NCBI GenBank assembly: GCA_032433595.1
Contig: JASWJB010000038.1
Location: 124,001-188,000, forward strand
Direction of reading: 5' to 3'
Length of the DNA stretch: 64,000 bases
From: Conoideocrella luteorostrata
Lineage: Eukaryota; Ascomycota; Sordariomycetes; Hypocreales; Clavicipitaceae
Shown here: piece by piece, positions 12,953 through 24,877 of the stretch
Position numbering within the stretch: the stretch's first letter is position 1
Layout of the letters: the number at the start of each line of letters is the position of its first letter
Translations under genes and position numbers: made by a program
Notes under the pieces: model-generated
Seen by the model: only the letters and a program-made list of their open reading frames with translations
What the model was told of the DNA's origin: nothing
Databases searched by the model: none

Positions 12953-12960
12953 TTTTTTTT
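12953..12960 (+). terminator. RNA polymerase III T-run terminator
   Basis: Eight T residues follow the tRNA-Gly gene by four bases, as expected for Pol III termination. Confidence 0.85.
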
Positions 12961-13276
12961 GCTTGTTTTGTTGTGTCTCTATGTCTATTGTGTTTCTATA
13001 TTTATACTCCGTATTTGAGTTTGTCATCTCCTCATTGCGTATTGTCTCTGTATTGCTAACCAGTCTTCATGTTTACCGTTACAATCATGAATGCACTCTC
13101 TCCAGCAGCCCACACGGTAGTTATGCCACAGTAGTGCGTTCACGACGATTGTAGCAAATTTCAAATAATAATTCCTACCTGCGCTTACGTAGTAATTGTA
13201 AGTAGTCCCAGAATCAAACTAACACGATTTGAACGAGACGGAAAACAATCTACATATAAACAATCTTCGGCGTCTA

Positions 13277-16200
13277 TCACGCTGTTGGTCCTCCATAGTC
13301 ACCTCTCTCGACAATCATATTTGCCATCTGACCAATGGTATCGTTACTCAGAACCTCAAACACGGAAACCTCCACGGCGCAGTCACTCAAGACCCAGTTT
13401 CTCACTCCGACGGCGACTAGCGAATCAACACCGTAGGCATTGGGTGGCCTGTTCACATCGACTTCTTCCGGCAGCAGGTTCATAGCCTTGGCGAGCATGT
13501 TGGCTAGTCCGTTGCGCACAAGATCTGCAGCGGCTTCCGTGGACGTGGCATGAGCGAGTGCCGTTCTCAAATTCATATTCCGGGAATCCGCCCCAGTGGC
13601 ACTCAGGTCGGGCGATGGCATGTCGATCAGGTTCAAGTAGGCGTAGAGAGCGGTTCGAGACCAGTACGGATCGGCTGGCTTGTTCTGTCGCAGGAGGCCG
13701 CCTGTCCCTACGCCGAGAATGATCTGGGCCGGGGTGGTGATTCCCAATGGTCCCATTTCCATGGTGATGGCGTGTTTGATCACCGTGAGGAAATCCTCGT
13801 GGCGGATGCCGTAGAAGCCGCTGGCGCGAAGCTTGTCGAGGATGTCTTCGTCCCTCGTGAGCATTCCCGCGCCTAGCACGGGGCCGAGATCAATGGAGAC
13901 GGCGTGCTTGCCCCGAAGGCGGCAATGATGGGCCAGGGCGTCCTGAAAACTGTTGCCGGCGGCGTAGTTGGCCTGGCCGCGGTTACCGATTACTCCGGCA
14001 GAGCTCGCCAGGAAGACGAAGAAGGGGTTGCTGGCCATGTCCGACGTGGTCTTGACCAGATTCCATGAACCAGCCACCTTGGGGTTGAGGGCTGCCTGCC
14101 AGGATGAGTGTGTCATATTTTCAAACATGCCGTCTTGGATGACGGCGGCGCATTGGAAGACGCCGCGAAGGGGTGGCATTTCCACAGAAATCTTTTCTGT
14201 CATGGTTGCTCTCAGTGATGCCTCATCGCAGATGTCGACGCGGTACACTTTGACATGAACTCTCCGATCTTGTAGAGACTCAATAAAGGACTGAGAGGAA
14301 GCGGACGAATCGCCGGACCGAGACACAAACGCGAGATGCTTGGCGCCATTTTGGACAAGAAGCTCAGCGATGCTTCTGCCCAACCCTCCAAAGCCCCCAG
14401 CAAGCAGGTAAGTTCCGTCAGGGTCAATCGCATCCCTGAGTGACTTGGAGCTATCGCTGCAAACAACACGCACAGTAAGATTGTCTTCCGGAAGAGCTGA
14501 AACTGTGCATAGCCCGTTGTATGGATTCCTGTGGACGTGGTTCAGAGCATCGCTGAGATGACCAATCCCGAAATCTGTGGTGAATGGCGCAGCTAAGAAG
14601 CCGTTCAAATTTTTTTGCGAAAGAAGGCGACTGACAGAGTCGAGTAACTCTGCTACAAGAGCCCCATCGTCCCGGAGAAGCTGGTGAAGGTCGAAATTGG
14701 CTACAGTGACCGAGCTGTTTCCCAAGTCAATTTTGTGACCTAGAGAATGAGGAGTTCCGCTAGTGAGTTGAACGATGATGCCACCTGAAACATGTTAGCA
14801 CGCTCTTCTAACCGAGGAAGAGTGGACAAAAAAAATTCCGAGACAACTCACAGCTTTTCACGCATTTTGCATCGACTTTGATGTAGTTTGGCGTAGTGTT
14901 GTAGATAATGTCTACACCCTTGCCCTCGGATGCTGCCATGACTCCATGGACAAACTCACCCCCCTCATCGTTGAAAATCGAATCAGCCGGTATCCCATAG
15001 TTCTCCAGGGTTTCTTGCTGTTTAGATGAATCTTCTCCGGTCACCGTGGTAAGTATCTTGGCTCCAACCGATTTCGCAATCTCGATGGCTGCGAGGCCAT
15101 GAGCACTTGCGCCGCTATGGATTAGAACTGTCTTGGTTGCCTTTGCTCGACCCATATGAATAAGTGCGTAATAGGCGCTCGTGAACAAGCTTGGGACAAA
15201 ACCTGGCAGCTTGTTCTGCACAAATTGACTCTTGACGCGAACAATGCTCTGGATCGAGCCATTAGGCACTAGAGCCGTGACTTCGTCGCCGGGCGTGAAA
15301 GCTTTGACATCTCCACCAACGGCGGTGACGATGCCTATCAAGTCCAAGCCAATTGTTGATTCTACGGTGCGGCCAAGAAGGGTTTCGACATCCCTGGATG
15401 TTAGCACGGTTCGCATAAACCGGATATCGACTTCATCAGGCAGCAATGCCACCTGGTTGAACTCGGTGTAATGCCAAGAGTCATCCGACAACCCCGGCTT
15501 GAGGATGGAGAGTCTGGCCTCGGGTACAGTGGTAGAAAGAACTGGGTCAGGGTGAAACGCACGATCCTTGACGACGCGAGGCGAGCGTCCCTCAATGATA
15601 TTATTCAAAGGCCGGATGGGTCTCATTCGGGGGATGAAGATTACACCATCTTTTTCTGCAAATTCTGTCTCCACGTAACTCCAGGCATTCTCTTCACAGA
15701 ACGTCTGGGTGAACACTGCCATGATGTTATCGGCAATGCCAGGGCTCCCGAGTCTCGACTCAGTGTCCAGGTCGAAGGTGACGATAAACCTCCGGGGGTC
15801 TTCCGACATCAGCACCCTCGCCAAACCAATTACTGCAGAGCCCTCCAGACCGTCAGGCTTCATATGAGAACCTCTTGTGACCCATATCATACCCATGGCT
15901 GATTTCTGAATCGATTTGAGCAGGTCAAAATGTTCCTCGTCCCAGTACAACAAGGACGAATGTTGCTCCATGGATGGGCAAACGTCAAGCAACGATATCA
16001 CGATCGACTGGCCAAGGTGGATAGAATCCTTGAGAACATCTCCTAAAGTAAGTATAGATACCTTGTAACCCTGACTAGCAATAGTCTTATGATTTTTGAG
16101 AGAAATGACGAAGGCTGATATGTCCTCGTTTGGACTCTCTGGTGTGAGCAAAATAATTTGAGGGGCGGTTTCAGACCTTGCAGGGCGTTGATAGATCGCT

Positions 16201-19200
16201 GAACCATTTGACAGCGAATGCCGCTGTTTGCTGTCACCGGTACCAGCACCATTCGTCGTCCCGTTGGTATGGGGGACTGCTGAATGGGACTCTGATATTT
16301 CAGGGATGTCTGGCATCAATATGCCTCCGATTTTGAGATGAGTTTTCAGGCCCTCAATTTTCACTCCGTCCTCGTCGCTATATATGATGAGGTGGTAGTC
16401 AGAGCTAATGTCTGCGAACTTTTCTATACTTTCAACAAAGGGCTCCTTTCGACTGCCTCTGACAAGCGGTAAGAGTTCAGACGAGATTTTCGAGCCAATT
16501 GTATCTAGCACAGTAAATCTAGATAGACGGGGTGTATCTTCAGCAGGAGCGAGGTGATGTAAAATGTCCAGAGCGGCACGTACGGTCCCCCCAACCTGCA
16601 AGACAGAAAGCCCTGGAAACTTGTGGGCGAGTAAGTCCAACACCTGAGTTTTGTCGACAAATGAAGCAAATATGGCGTCTTCTTTCCAAACAACCTCGAC
16701 CGAGAGGTTTCGGAAACTGGGCAGGAACCCGCCTTGCTCAGCATCCGAAGTGTTGAGGGCTGTCAGATGCAGACCATCGAGGACTATGTGTTGGTTGAGA
16801 TAGTCAGGTCCGCTCATGACAATTTTGGCATCGGCTTCCTGCAAACCTACTCTGTTCGCGGTAGCATAGCCAGAAAACACCTTTGGGCCATTTTGATGAA
16901 CCCCTTCAGACACATAAATGCTCCTAAAGAATGTTGGAACCATTGGCTTTGCCTCAATGGCAAACAAAGAATGAAACATGGAATCCAGGGTTGCAGGGTG
17001 AATGACGTGAGGATACTCAAACTTCGCCGGCATCTTAGACTTGGTGTCAGGAACATGAACTGTATACAAGCAAGCTCCATCCCCTTGATAGACGTCAGAT
17101 ATGTTCCGGAATGACGGGCCGTAGTTCATTCCGATGGTGTCTAACAGCTCATAAAGCTGGCGAGGGTTCACAGCGGTTTTGCAAACGCCAGATAACTTCT
17201 GTAATTGAGCATTGTGGTCTTCTGAAGAGTCGACTGAGCCGCAGGTGGTTTGTCTGAATCGTAGATAGCCATTCGCATTCCGCTCCCAAGCGCCGTTCAG
17301 TTGCTTGGAGTAGATTGAAAACCCATGCTGAGTCTGATCGAACTCGGTGCCTAGCTTGATGTTCAATGCTACTTCTAAGCCGTGGGGTGTGCTGGGAATA
17401 ATCATGGCTCTCTCAATGCTCATGTCGGTAATCTCATAACCGACGAACTTGTCCGACTGCGGCCTAATCTGCTTCGCGCCTTCGAGAGTCATTGAAATCA
17501 TGCCTGCCGCAGGGTAAACAATGGTTTTCTGCACTTGATGGTCTTGAATCCAAGGATTCTCTGATATGCGTAAAAATCCACGCCAACGAGGCTCAAAAGA
17601 ATTTGAGTCTGCTGTGAGTGAACCAATGAGGTCCTGACGTGGCAGTGCTCTCTCTCTGTTCGCAACACTAAGATGCGACTCATGCCAATATGATTTGGTA
17701 TGGTTCCATGGATATGGCGGCAAATCCGTCAAGCACTTGGGCTGCTTGGTTTGGCCGCGGCTTGTAACTTGCTTCATGTCTAAAGAACATTCTTGGACCC
17801 AGAGCGCTCCAAAAACAGCGAGCAGCTTCGAAACACCGTCACCTTTTGGTTGCATGGTAGAGTAGTATGTAGGACGCGAGGAGTCGTCAAAGATAGATTG
17901 CATAATGTCCGATGTTGGCGACCGCAGACTTGCGCTTGGGCTAAGCTCAATAACAATATCTGGTCTTTTACCGACAGGCAAGGTCATCATTTCGGTCATT
18001 GCAGCCAGATACTGCACCGGACTAATCATGTTATCTGCCCAGTATTGGGAGTTCAGCTCGGAGCCTTTGATGAATCGACCTGTCACTGAAGAAAACATGC
18101 TGATTTCTGGTGACATTTCCCGAGCTTGGATAGCGCTGAGAGAATTCCTGTAATCGTGTTCCACGAAACGCATGTGGGAAGAATGATACGCAGTTTGGAC
18201 ACTCAGAACACGATGGGAAATGTTCTTAGCTGCAAGATCCTGAGCCATCCACTCAATGTGCTCAACCCTTCCAGAGATGGTTATTGAGCTGGGACTGTTG
18301 ACGCACGCTATCTCGGCTAACAAGGAACCGGATTTCAAGTAGTTTTTCGTTTCTTCAAACGACATCCCAACAGCCATCATTGCCCCCTTTAGCTTTGGAG
18401 CCCGCAAAGGGATACAAATAGCAGCCACGCCACGGAAGTAAGCTATCTCCCAGGCCGTGGATCGTGAAATAGCACCACCGGCGTATGCGGCGGCAATTTC
18501 ACCTGAAGAGTGGCCAACAACATGCTTCGGAGCAATACCAAAGGAATGGAAAAGATCAACTAATGCAACCTGTATGGCAGTCGTTGCAGGCTGCGAGATA
18601 TGTGGATAGGATATCATCGTTTCAGATCTATCTCGGAATATTTCGCGGAGTAGATCAAAGGGAGACTGAAGTTCTTGCATGATGTAGCTGCTTGCTTCTT
18701 CCATACTCCGTCTGAAAACGTCAAATGCCATTAGATCGCGGCCCATTTGCGCCCACTGACTGCCCTGACCGGCGAAAATGAAAGCAATTCGTGGTTTACC
18801 TTTGCGTAACGTGCGGGTAGGATTTGTAGACCCGGTCTCCTCAAGTTTCGCGGCCAGTTCAGACGCTGACTTTGCTATGACGAAGCCTTTCCACTCTAAG
18901 ATCGATCTGCGGCATCCGAGAGTATAAGAATAATGTCGGAGCAGCTCTGCCATGCATGCGTCTTTACGAGACTTGATATACTTGGCATGAGCACTCATGA
19001 TTCGTTTGACACCGCTTTTTTCATTTGAAGAATAGCAAAACAGATGATAATCATTTGGTGACCTTTTATCATTGCTGGTGGAGAGAGCTTCGGCAACACT
19101 GGCTGGGCAATCCTTGGAGCTGTGGTTGGCGATCAAACCGCGCGAATGGAGATATTCAGGGGCTTCATCCAGGATAACGTGGGCATTAGTTCCTCCGAAG

Positions 19201-20856
19201 CCAAAGCAATTGACGCTGACTCTGCGGAGTCCAGAAAGGGGCCAGTCCATGACGGACAAGGGAACCTATACAACATGTTAGTGGCAGTTGATGTGAAAAT
19301 CTCTTGATAGAAGACTGCATTTACCTTGACCTTCCATTTGTCGAAATCTATGGCCGGATTTCCGTTCTTAAAATTGATGTTTGGTGGAATTTTACCCTTT
19401 TCCAAAACAAGAACACCTTTGATCATACCGGCCACACCGGCCGCACCCTCCAAATGTCCGATGTTCGGCTTTACTGAACCAACCACGACTGGATTCTCAG
19501 AAAATCGACCAGCTGCCAGTGTTTCAGAAATAGCCTTGAGCTCTCGCCAGTCTCCTGCTTGTGTTCCCGTCCCATGACACTCAACATATGCCGTCTGGTC
19601 AAAGTCGAGTCCGGCATTTGCGTAAACTGATCGAATGTTTGCAACTTGAGCCTCTTTACTGGGAAGAGTGATGCCTTTTATTCTCTCAGTACCGGGTAAA
19701 ATTCTTATTCAAGGCGGCAAATACACTTACCAGTTGTTCGGCCATCTTGGTTGACTGAGCTTCCACGAATGACGGCTCGAATCGTGTCGTTATCTCGAAT
19801 AGCATCGGAGAGACGCTTCATGACAACAACACCGATACCCTCTCCACGGCCATAGCCATTGGCGCGGGAATCAAAAGTAAAACACTTGCCATCTGGGCTA
19901 AGAAAGTTCAGGGCAGTCATCGGCATCATCGTGCTTGGGGTAAGAATCATGCCAGCTCCTGCTGCGATGGCCTGGGTGCATGTCAACAACGTATCCAAGA
20001 CAAGCGCGGTGTTGGGGACGTACTATGGATGACTCTCTATTTCGGAGACTCTGGGCTCCCAGGTGAACAGAGACTAAACTTCCACTGCACCCGGTATCAA
20101 TAGTCATACTTGGTCCATGTAAATTGTAGAAGTACGAGATTCTGTTGGCCATGATGGCCACCCCGTTTCCTGTAGCAGCATATCGCGGTGCCCAGTCTGG
20201 ATCTCTCAGGCAGATTTGTTCATAGTCTCGAATATAGTTAGCGGATAACTGGTGTCTTGGAGACTTCCCGCAAGTACACATTACGTACCTTTAACAAACG
20301 ACCCTACATAGACGCACGTATTTGTTCCGCTAATATCCTCCTTTCTCAAGCCAGCTGACGTCGCATCAGTTTTCACCCTGTGACTGAGTCGGGACTGGGA
20401 TTACGAACCATTCTCCAAGGCCTCGTAGGAGACCTCGAGTAACATTCGCTGTTGAGGATCGATTGCCTCCGCATCGTCTGAAGGAATCGAGAAGAACTAA
20501 ATATAGAATGAAAGAGGCAATAGTTAATTGTTGGAAGTGCGAAACTCAGAGTTGTTTGTTCTTACCGGTGCGTCAAAGGCTGCAATATTTCCCTTAATAA
20601 GATGGGCACTACGAAACGGAATCTATGAATAGTCGATTAGTATAGATCCTAATGTTTACAGCAGCAGCGGACGGCTTACACTCCCCTGCCTCTCACCACT
20701 TGGATGATAGTAGCCATCAACATTGACTCTCTCTTTGGGTATCTCACTCCACTGAGATTCTCCATTTTCCAAAACTTTCCAAAGCTCCTCAGGGTTTGCT
20801 GCATCCCCTGGGAATCGAAGGCCAAGGCCAATAACGGCAATATCTTCTTCCATCAT
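13277..20856 (-). CDS. highly reducing type I polyketide synthase (KS-AT-DH-ψMT-ER-KR-ACP)
   Basis: The nine exons are 20856-20680, 20622-20566, 20496-20409, 20354-20289, 20226-20024, 19971-19731, 19674-19325, 19265-14852 and 14784-13277, giving 2,367 residues. The ketosynthase begins at the N-terminus ([16 protein letters not shown]), with Cys about 176 (DTGCSGS), His about 311 (VECHGTG) and His about 351 (KPNIGH). The acyltransferase has GQGSQ and GHSSGE near 565-650. The dehydratase starts near 985 with [11 protein letters not shown]. Only about 110 residues of degenerate C-methyltransferase remain, lacking the GxGTG loop (QVGGTVRA). The enoylreductase has the GxGxVG loop altered (IHSGASAHG). 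The ketoreductase has [10 protein letters not shown] near 1985 and Tyr in NYAAGNSF. The ACP serine is in GVDSL near 2310. There is no thioesterase, so release must use a trans-acting or spontaneous route. The product is unknown. Confidence 0.93.
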
Positions 20857-23800
20857 GGAATTCTATGACAGATAGCCGCTGAGACCATCTAAAACCATAA
20901 AGGACTGGACTCTGTGAAGTTACACGATAGTAATCAAAGGGGGTAGTGGGATAAAACTAAGTCTGGGACTTGGAAGGCAAAGTGTGTTCTATGAATACAT
21001 AGGAATGTATTGCAAGAAGAAAGAAGAGCAGGAGGAAGAAGGGATGAAAATAATAGTAAGATGGGATTAGAAAACACGTTGATCAGCTGAACATCTGTGA
21101 ACAAGTCGAGTGAAACCCCGCATGTGAGCTGTGAATTATGGACAAAAACAAATGTTTGGCACTGAATGTTTGATCGATTAGCCACAACAAGAAAGAGAAG
21201 TGAGAATCGACTAATTACTTATCAGTTTCTACATTCACATCTCCGCCAATAAATGGACGACGCCACGTCCTTAGGCTGAACAGCAGCATACCATAGGCTC
21301 ACACCCGGGCCGGTGCTCATTCATCAGCAAGGGCTACGGAGCGGTGGCAACAGGGAGATCCCACACGTTTGCATGTAACCATCCCATAAATAGATACATA
21401 ACCGTTTTACACGTTCTTCGAGGTATTGTCTCGCGGCGTCTTGTCTACATTTGTGTAGTTCACATGGAAACGGTCGGCGTAGCCGTCAATTGAGGGGACC
21501 ATTGGGGGCGGATATGTTGGCTGCTGCTGTAAGCAACGATGACAATGTAAGGCCTCGACCTCACCTGGACATGCACAAACAGTCACGGTGCAAGAGAAAT
21601 CGACTAACGCAGAAACTAATTCGATTAGTCACAATGCGCGAGAGAGGTGGTGGGCGGGTGTTGGGCGATGGGATGGGAAATCTTGCCAAGGGTGGCCAAT
21701 GCGTGGATGACGAGGGTAGAGTTGAGGAATTGGGGGCCTCAGAAAGCTTCTACAGACCAAGATCCAAATCGTTTATTAGATATGTTATCGATATCTTTAA
21801 GATTCCGGTTTGTCAAAATATCGTCAACTAGATACTGGTCTACAATGATGGACTTCATGTGAGACGGGACAGGCTTAGACATATTTACAAAAATTAGCGG
21901 TTTTAGCAGCAAAAAAGGACGTCTGGAAAGGGTCCATAGGCCGCTGACCTTTGATGCCTGCAGCAGTAATGCAAGAAGTAGTTCAGCTACGTATAAGCGC
22001 CCTGACCAAAAACGGGGTCAACCCCTGTGTCTTGAACTCGGGCTCGACGAGGACTTGAGAGGAGACATACTCAGTAGGACCGGCTACCAGTCTCTGGCTT
22101 ATCAACAAAAGCGTGAACGAGAAAATCATTAAGGGTAGAAGACCAGTATTACGAGGCGGAAATGTTTCGAAACACGCCGTGTTTATCTTCCAAACAATGT
22201 AAACGTGCTTTGTGACATGGACTCCGTATGGGAAATTGATACTATTGCGAGACGTTATCTCAGCCCCAGATCTCAGTGATAAGAGACAGCTGGGCATCTT
22301 GTAAAACCTAGCACGTCAGATCGACGTGTACGGGACTCGACCAGAAGCTCGAGCCTTGAGTGCAGGTCACCAAATGTATGCTGCTATGTCGTGAGTGCTG
22401 AGACAAACCTGTGCTGCGGATATGTGACAAGAACATGCGGGAACGAACGCGGACGGGATGGCTCACTTACGGTGGACTTGGAGCCTTCCAATCAAGAGCA
22501 TGTCAAGTTAATTCATTAATCGGAAATAGGAAAGGTTCCGTAAGCGTTCCCCACCTAACTAGCAACTGCGCGTATGGAGCAGCTATCGTGAGATTTTACG
22601 GCCTCTCGAAGGATTGTGAATCCCGCGTAGCCGTTCTGCTGTCGCCCATCCTGTCTGGTTTGGCGGACATGGCTGCATGTTCTGCATATGTTAGTCTAGA
22701 ACTCGCATCAAACAGAACCAGAACAGGGGCCAGCCAACAGGCTGACCAGCTTCGCTCTGTGGGTCTTGAGTCTCGACAGGCTGACTTGCTCTGGCTTTAT
22801 TGATGCAATCCTGTAGAACCCCGGTTCATTGATTTCAACAAGCCCCCTGCGGCGACGTCCAAATTCTTGCAGCTGCAGCTGCGGTTGCTACTCTGAGTAA
22901 TGAGGTAGATTGTAAACGGAATCGTCGGGTGCGTATAATAGCATGGAATCGTTATGTTCGTTGCCGACTGCCACTTGCAGTGGAAGCCGTAGATGTTTTT
23001 CATGTGGGATGTTTTCACTGACATTCGTAGTGTGGTACCGTTTAAGCTCATGATCCAGCCACGGACAGGCTGCTTAGCCCAAAGAGGCATGCAATTGTCG
23101 CATTTGTGCATCGTAAATGCTCGTAGGAGACACGGGATGGACTCGATTAGGAACCGGCCGGTGGGTAAATGGCTCATTAAAACCTAGCATGCATGAGCCA
23201 ACGGTCACGGAGTGAATCGTGCTACCAAACTTATCAAGCCTCGAAGCCCGTTACTAATTCAGAGGCGGAGACGGCACTTGCTCTCCCCAGATTCATAAGC
23301 TAGCAAGTGCCAGGTGAACAGAGCTCGGTTGGAACTTATGGGATCTGCAGCCACTGTGGCCCGGGCTGATGAACCAACCTTGATAAAATGGCAAAAGAGG
23401 AACTGTGAATGCTTCCACCGGCGCATGGGAGCCAACACGCTGCGATGGGTCACATAGTTTGTCCCCCGCATGCTGCAAGAGGTCGAGCAATACAAACGAT
23501 GTGGCAACGAACGTGCAGTACTTTGAGGACTTGTTGGTTTGCAAATGTGCTGCCGTAATCATCTTGCTGCATGATACGTGTTGGCTAAGGTCGGTCTAAT
23601 CTGGTGTCTCATAACTTCCAGCAGCGTGTTTTCGGTTCTCTGCATCGAGATGAGTACCACCTGATCTTGGCCAAACTGAACACCCCAGAAGCTGACATCA
23701 CCGCCACCTGTGGCCGTGGCTAGCCGCTGCCTCCTGAATGCATAGGTCCTAAAGCCAGGAAGTAGATGGCATTTTCAGTGGTGAGTTCGGCCGTGCCGAG

Positions 23801-24877
23801 TCACAAGAATTTGGTCACAAGAAGGACTGACGCCATGTTGCATCTGTGTGAGCCGAGAGCCATAGTGTCGAGACGGTTGGCCAATAGTACCCTGGGAGTT
23901 GAGAGTAGACTGTTCTCTAACAACAAAGGATTCGGCTGGCCGTACTGAAAGATGTAGTGACCGATCCAGAATGTATCCATGAAAGGCAAACGAGCTGAAT
24001 CTGGCTAGCCCCCGAAGACTATGTCCACGTGTTACACAGAAGAAAAACCTGACAGAGCTTAGTGTTGCTATCCGGTAAGCTTTTACTCATTCACTAGCCG
24101 AGATGTTGCGGATGATCTCCAAGACTCCCGCGCTTGCCTGCAAAGGTTGGTGGAAAATGGATACGACCAATTCTTGTACAACGCCTGCTTAGTCCTGTTT
24201 CAGGCTGATTTGTAATTGAAGAATCTAAGACTGAGAGGTAACCTTACTCATACACCTTGCTTCGAAACTCGCTTGCTTGGATAGAAGCAAAATATAACGT
24301 TTCCGTCTCGGTGTAAGAGTAAGTGCTTGCCCAACCCCATCATTTGGCGACGATAAGTATGACTGCTGCATAAGACTGCGGACCAGGTTGAGAATCGCCA
24401 CTTTGCAGGAGAACCGGTTCTCATCTCTCTCTCTATCCGAACCGACATTTTCTCCATGGCCTGAGGGTGGCAGTTCGAGTGATCTATCCAGCCACCGCCA
24501 CGGAACCGACGTTTTTCGCAGCCGGAAGAGTCAAATCTTCAAACAGGCAAGAGCCATCGTCGGCCACCTTGCTCGCTTCGCGGCAACCGAGCTTCCTTCC
24601 TCATCTCATACAAATAACCAAATTTGCGTCATCTCTGCGCCAACCTCGCCTGTTTCGGCTTAATTTTCACTTCTTGTCGTCGTTATAGAGTAGTCCGTCA
24701 AGCCGACGCGATCATTGTCGTCCTCAGCATTCTTTACTTAACTTTCCTTGCTAGATTCACAGATGCGAACAACACGCAAGGAGAGGATTCACAGCAACCG
24801 AAAGATACTCACTCGTTTACTCCTTCATTTCGCTTTTCGCTTTTCTTGGAAGATTTCTCATTTTACAAAGAAACACC
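20857..24877. other. 4-kb gap between PKS and MFS genes, no convincing gene
   Basis: This holds the divergent promoter space of the PKS (minus) and the exporter (plus). Small open frames on the minus strand at 22297-21983 (104 codons) and 23177-22797 (126 codons) have no recognisable motif, and I could not link them by good introns to anything longer. Their composition does not rule out decayed genes. Confidence 0.45.

Noticed and set aside
19705..20281. Apparent frameshift in the PKS ketosynthase between the active-site region and the following segment
   Set aside because: A 52-nt GT-AG intron (20023-19972) removes the out-of-frame part and joins SSI to [10 protein letters not shown]. All nine exons then sum to a multiple of three, so the KS is intact.
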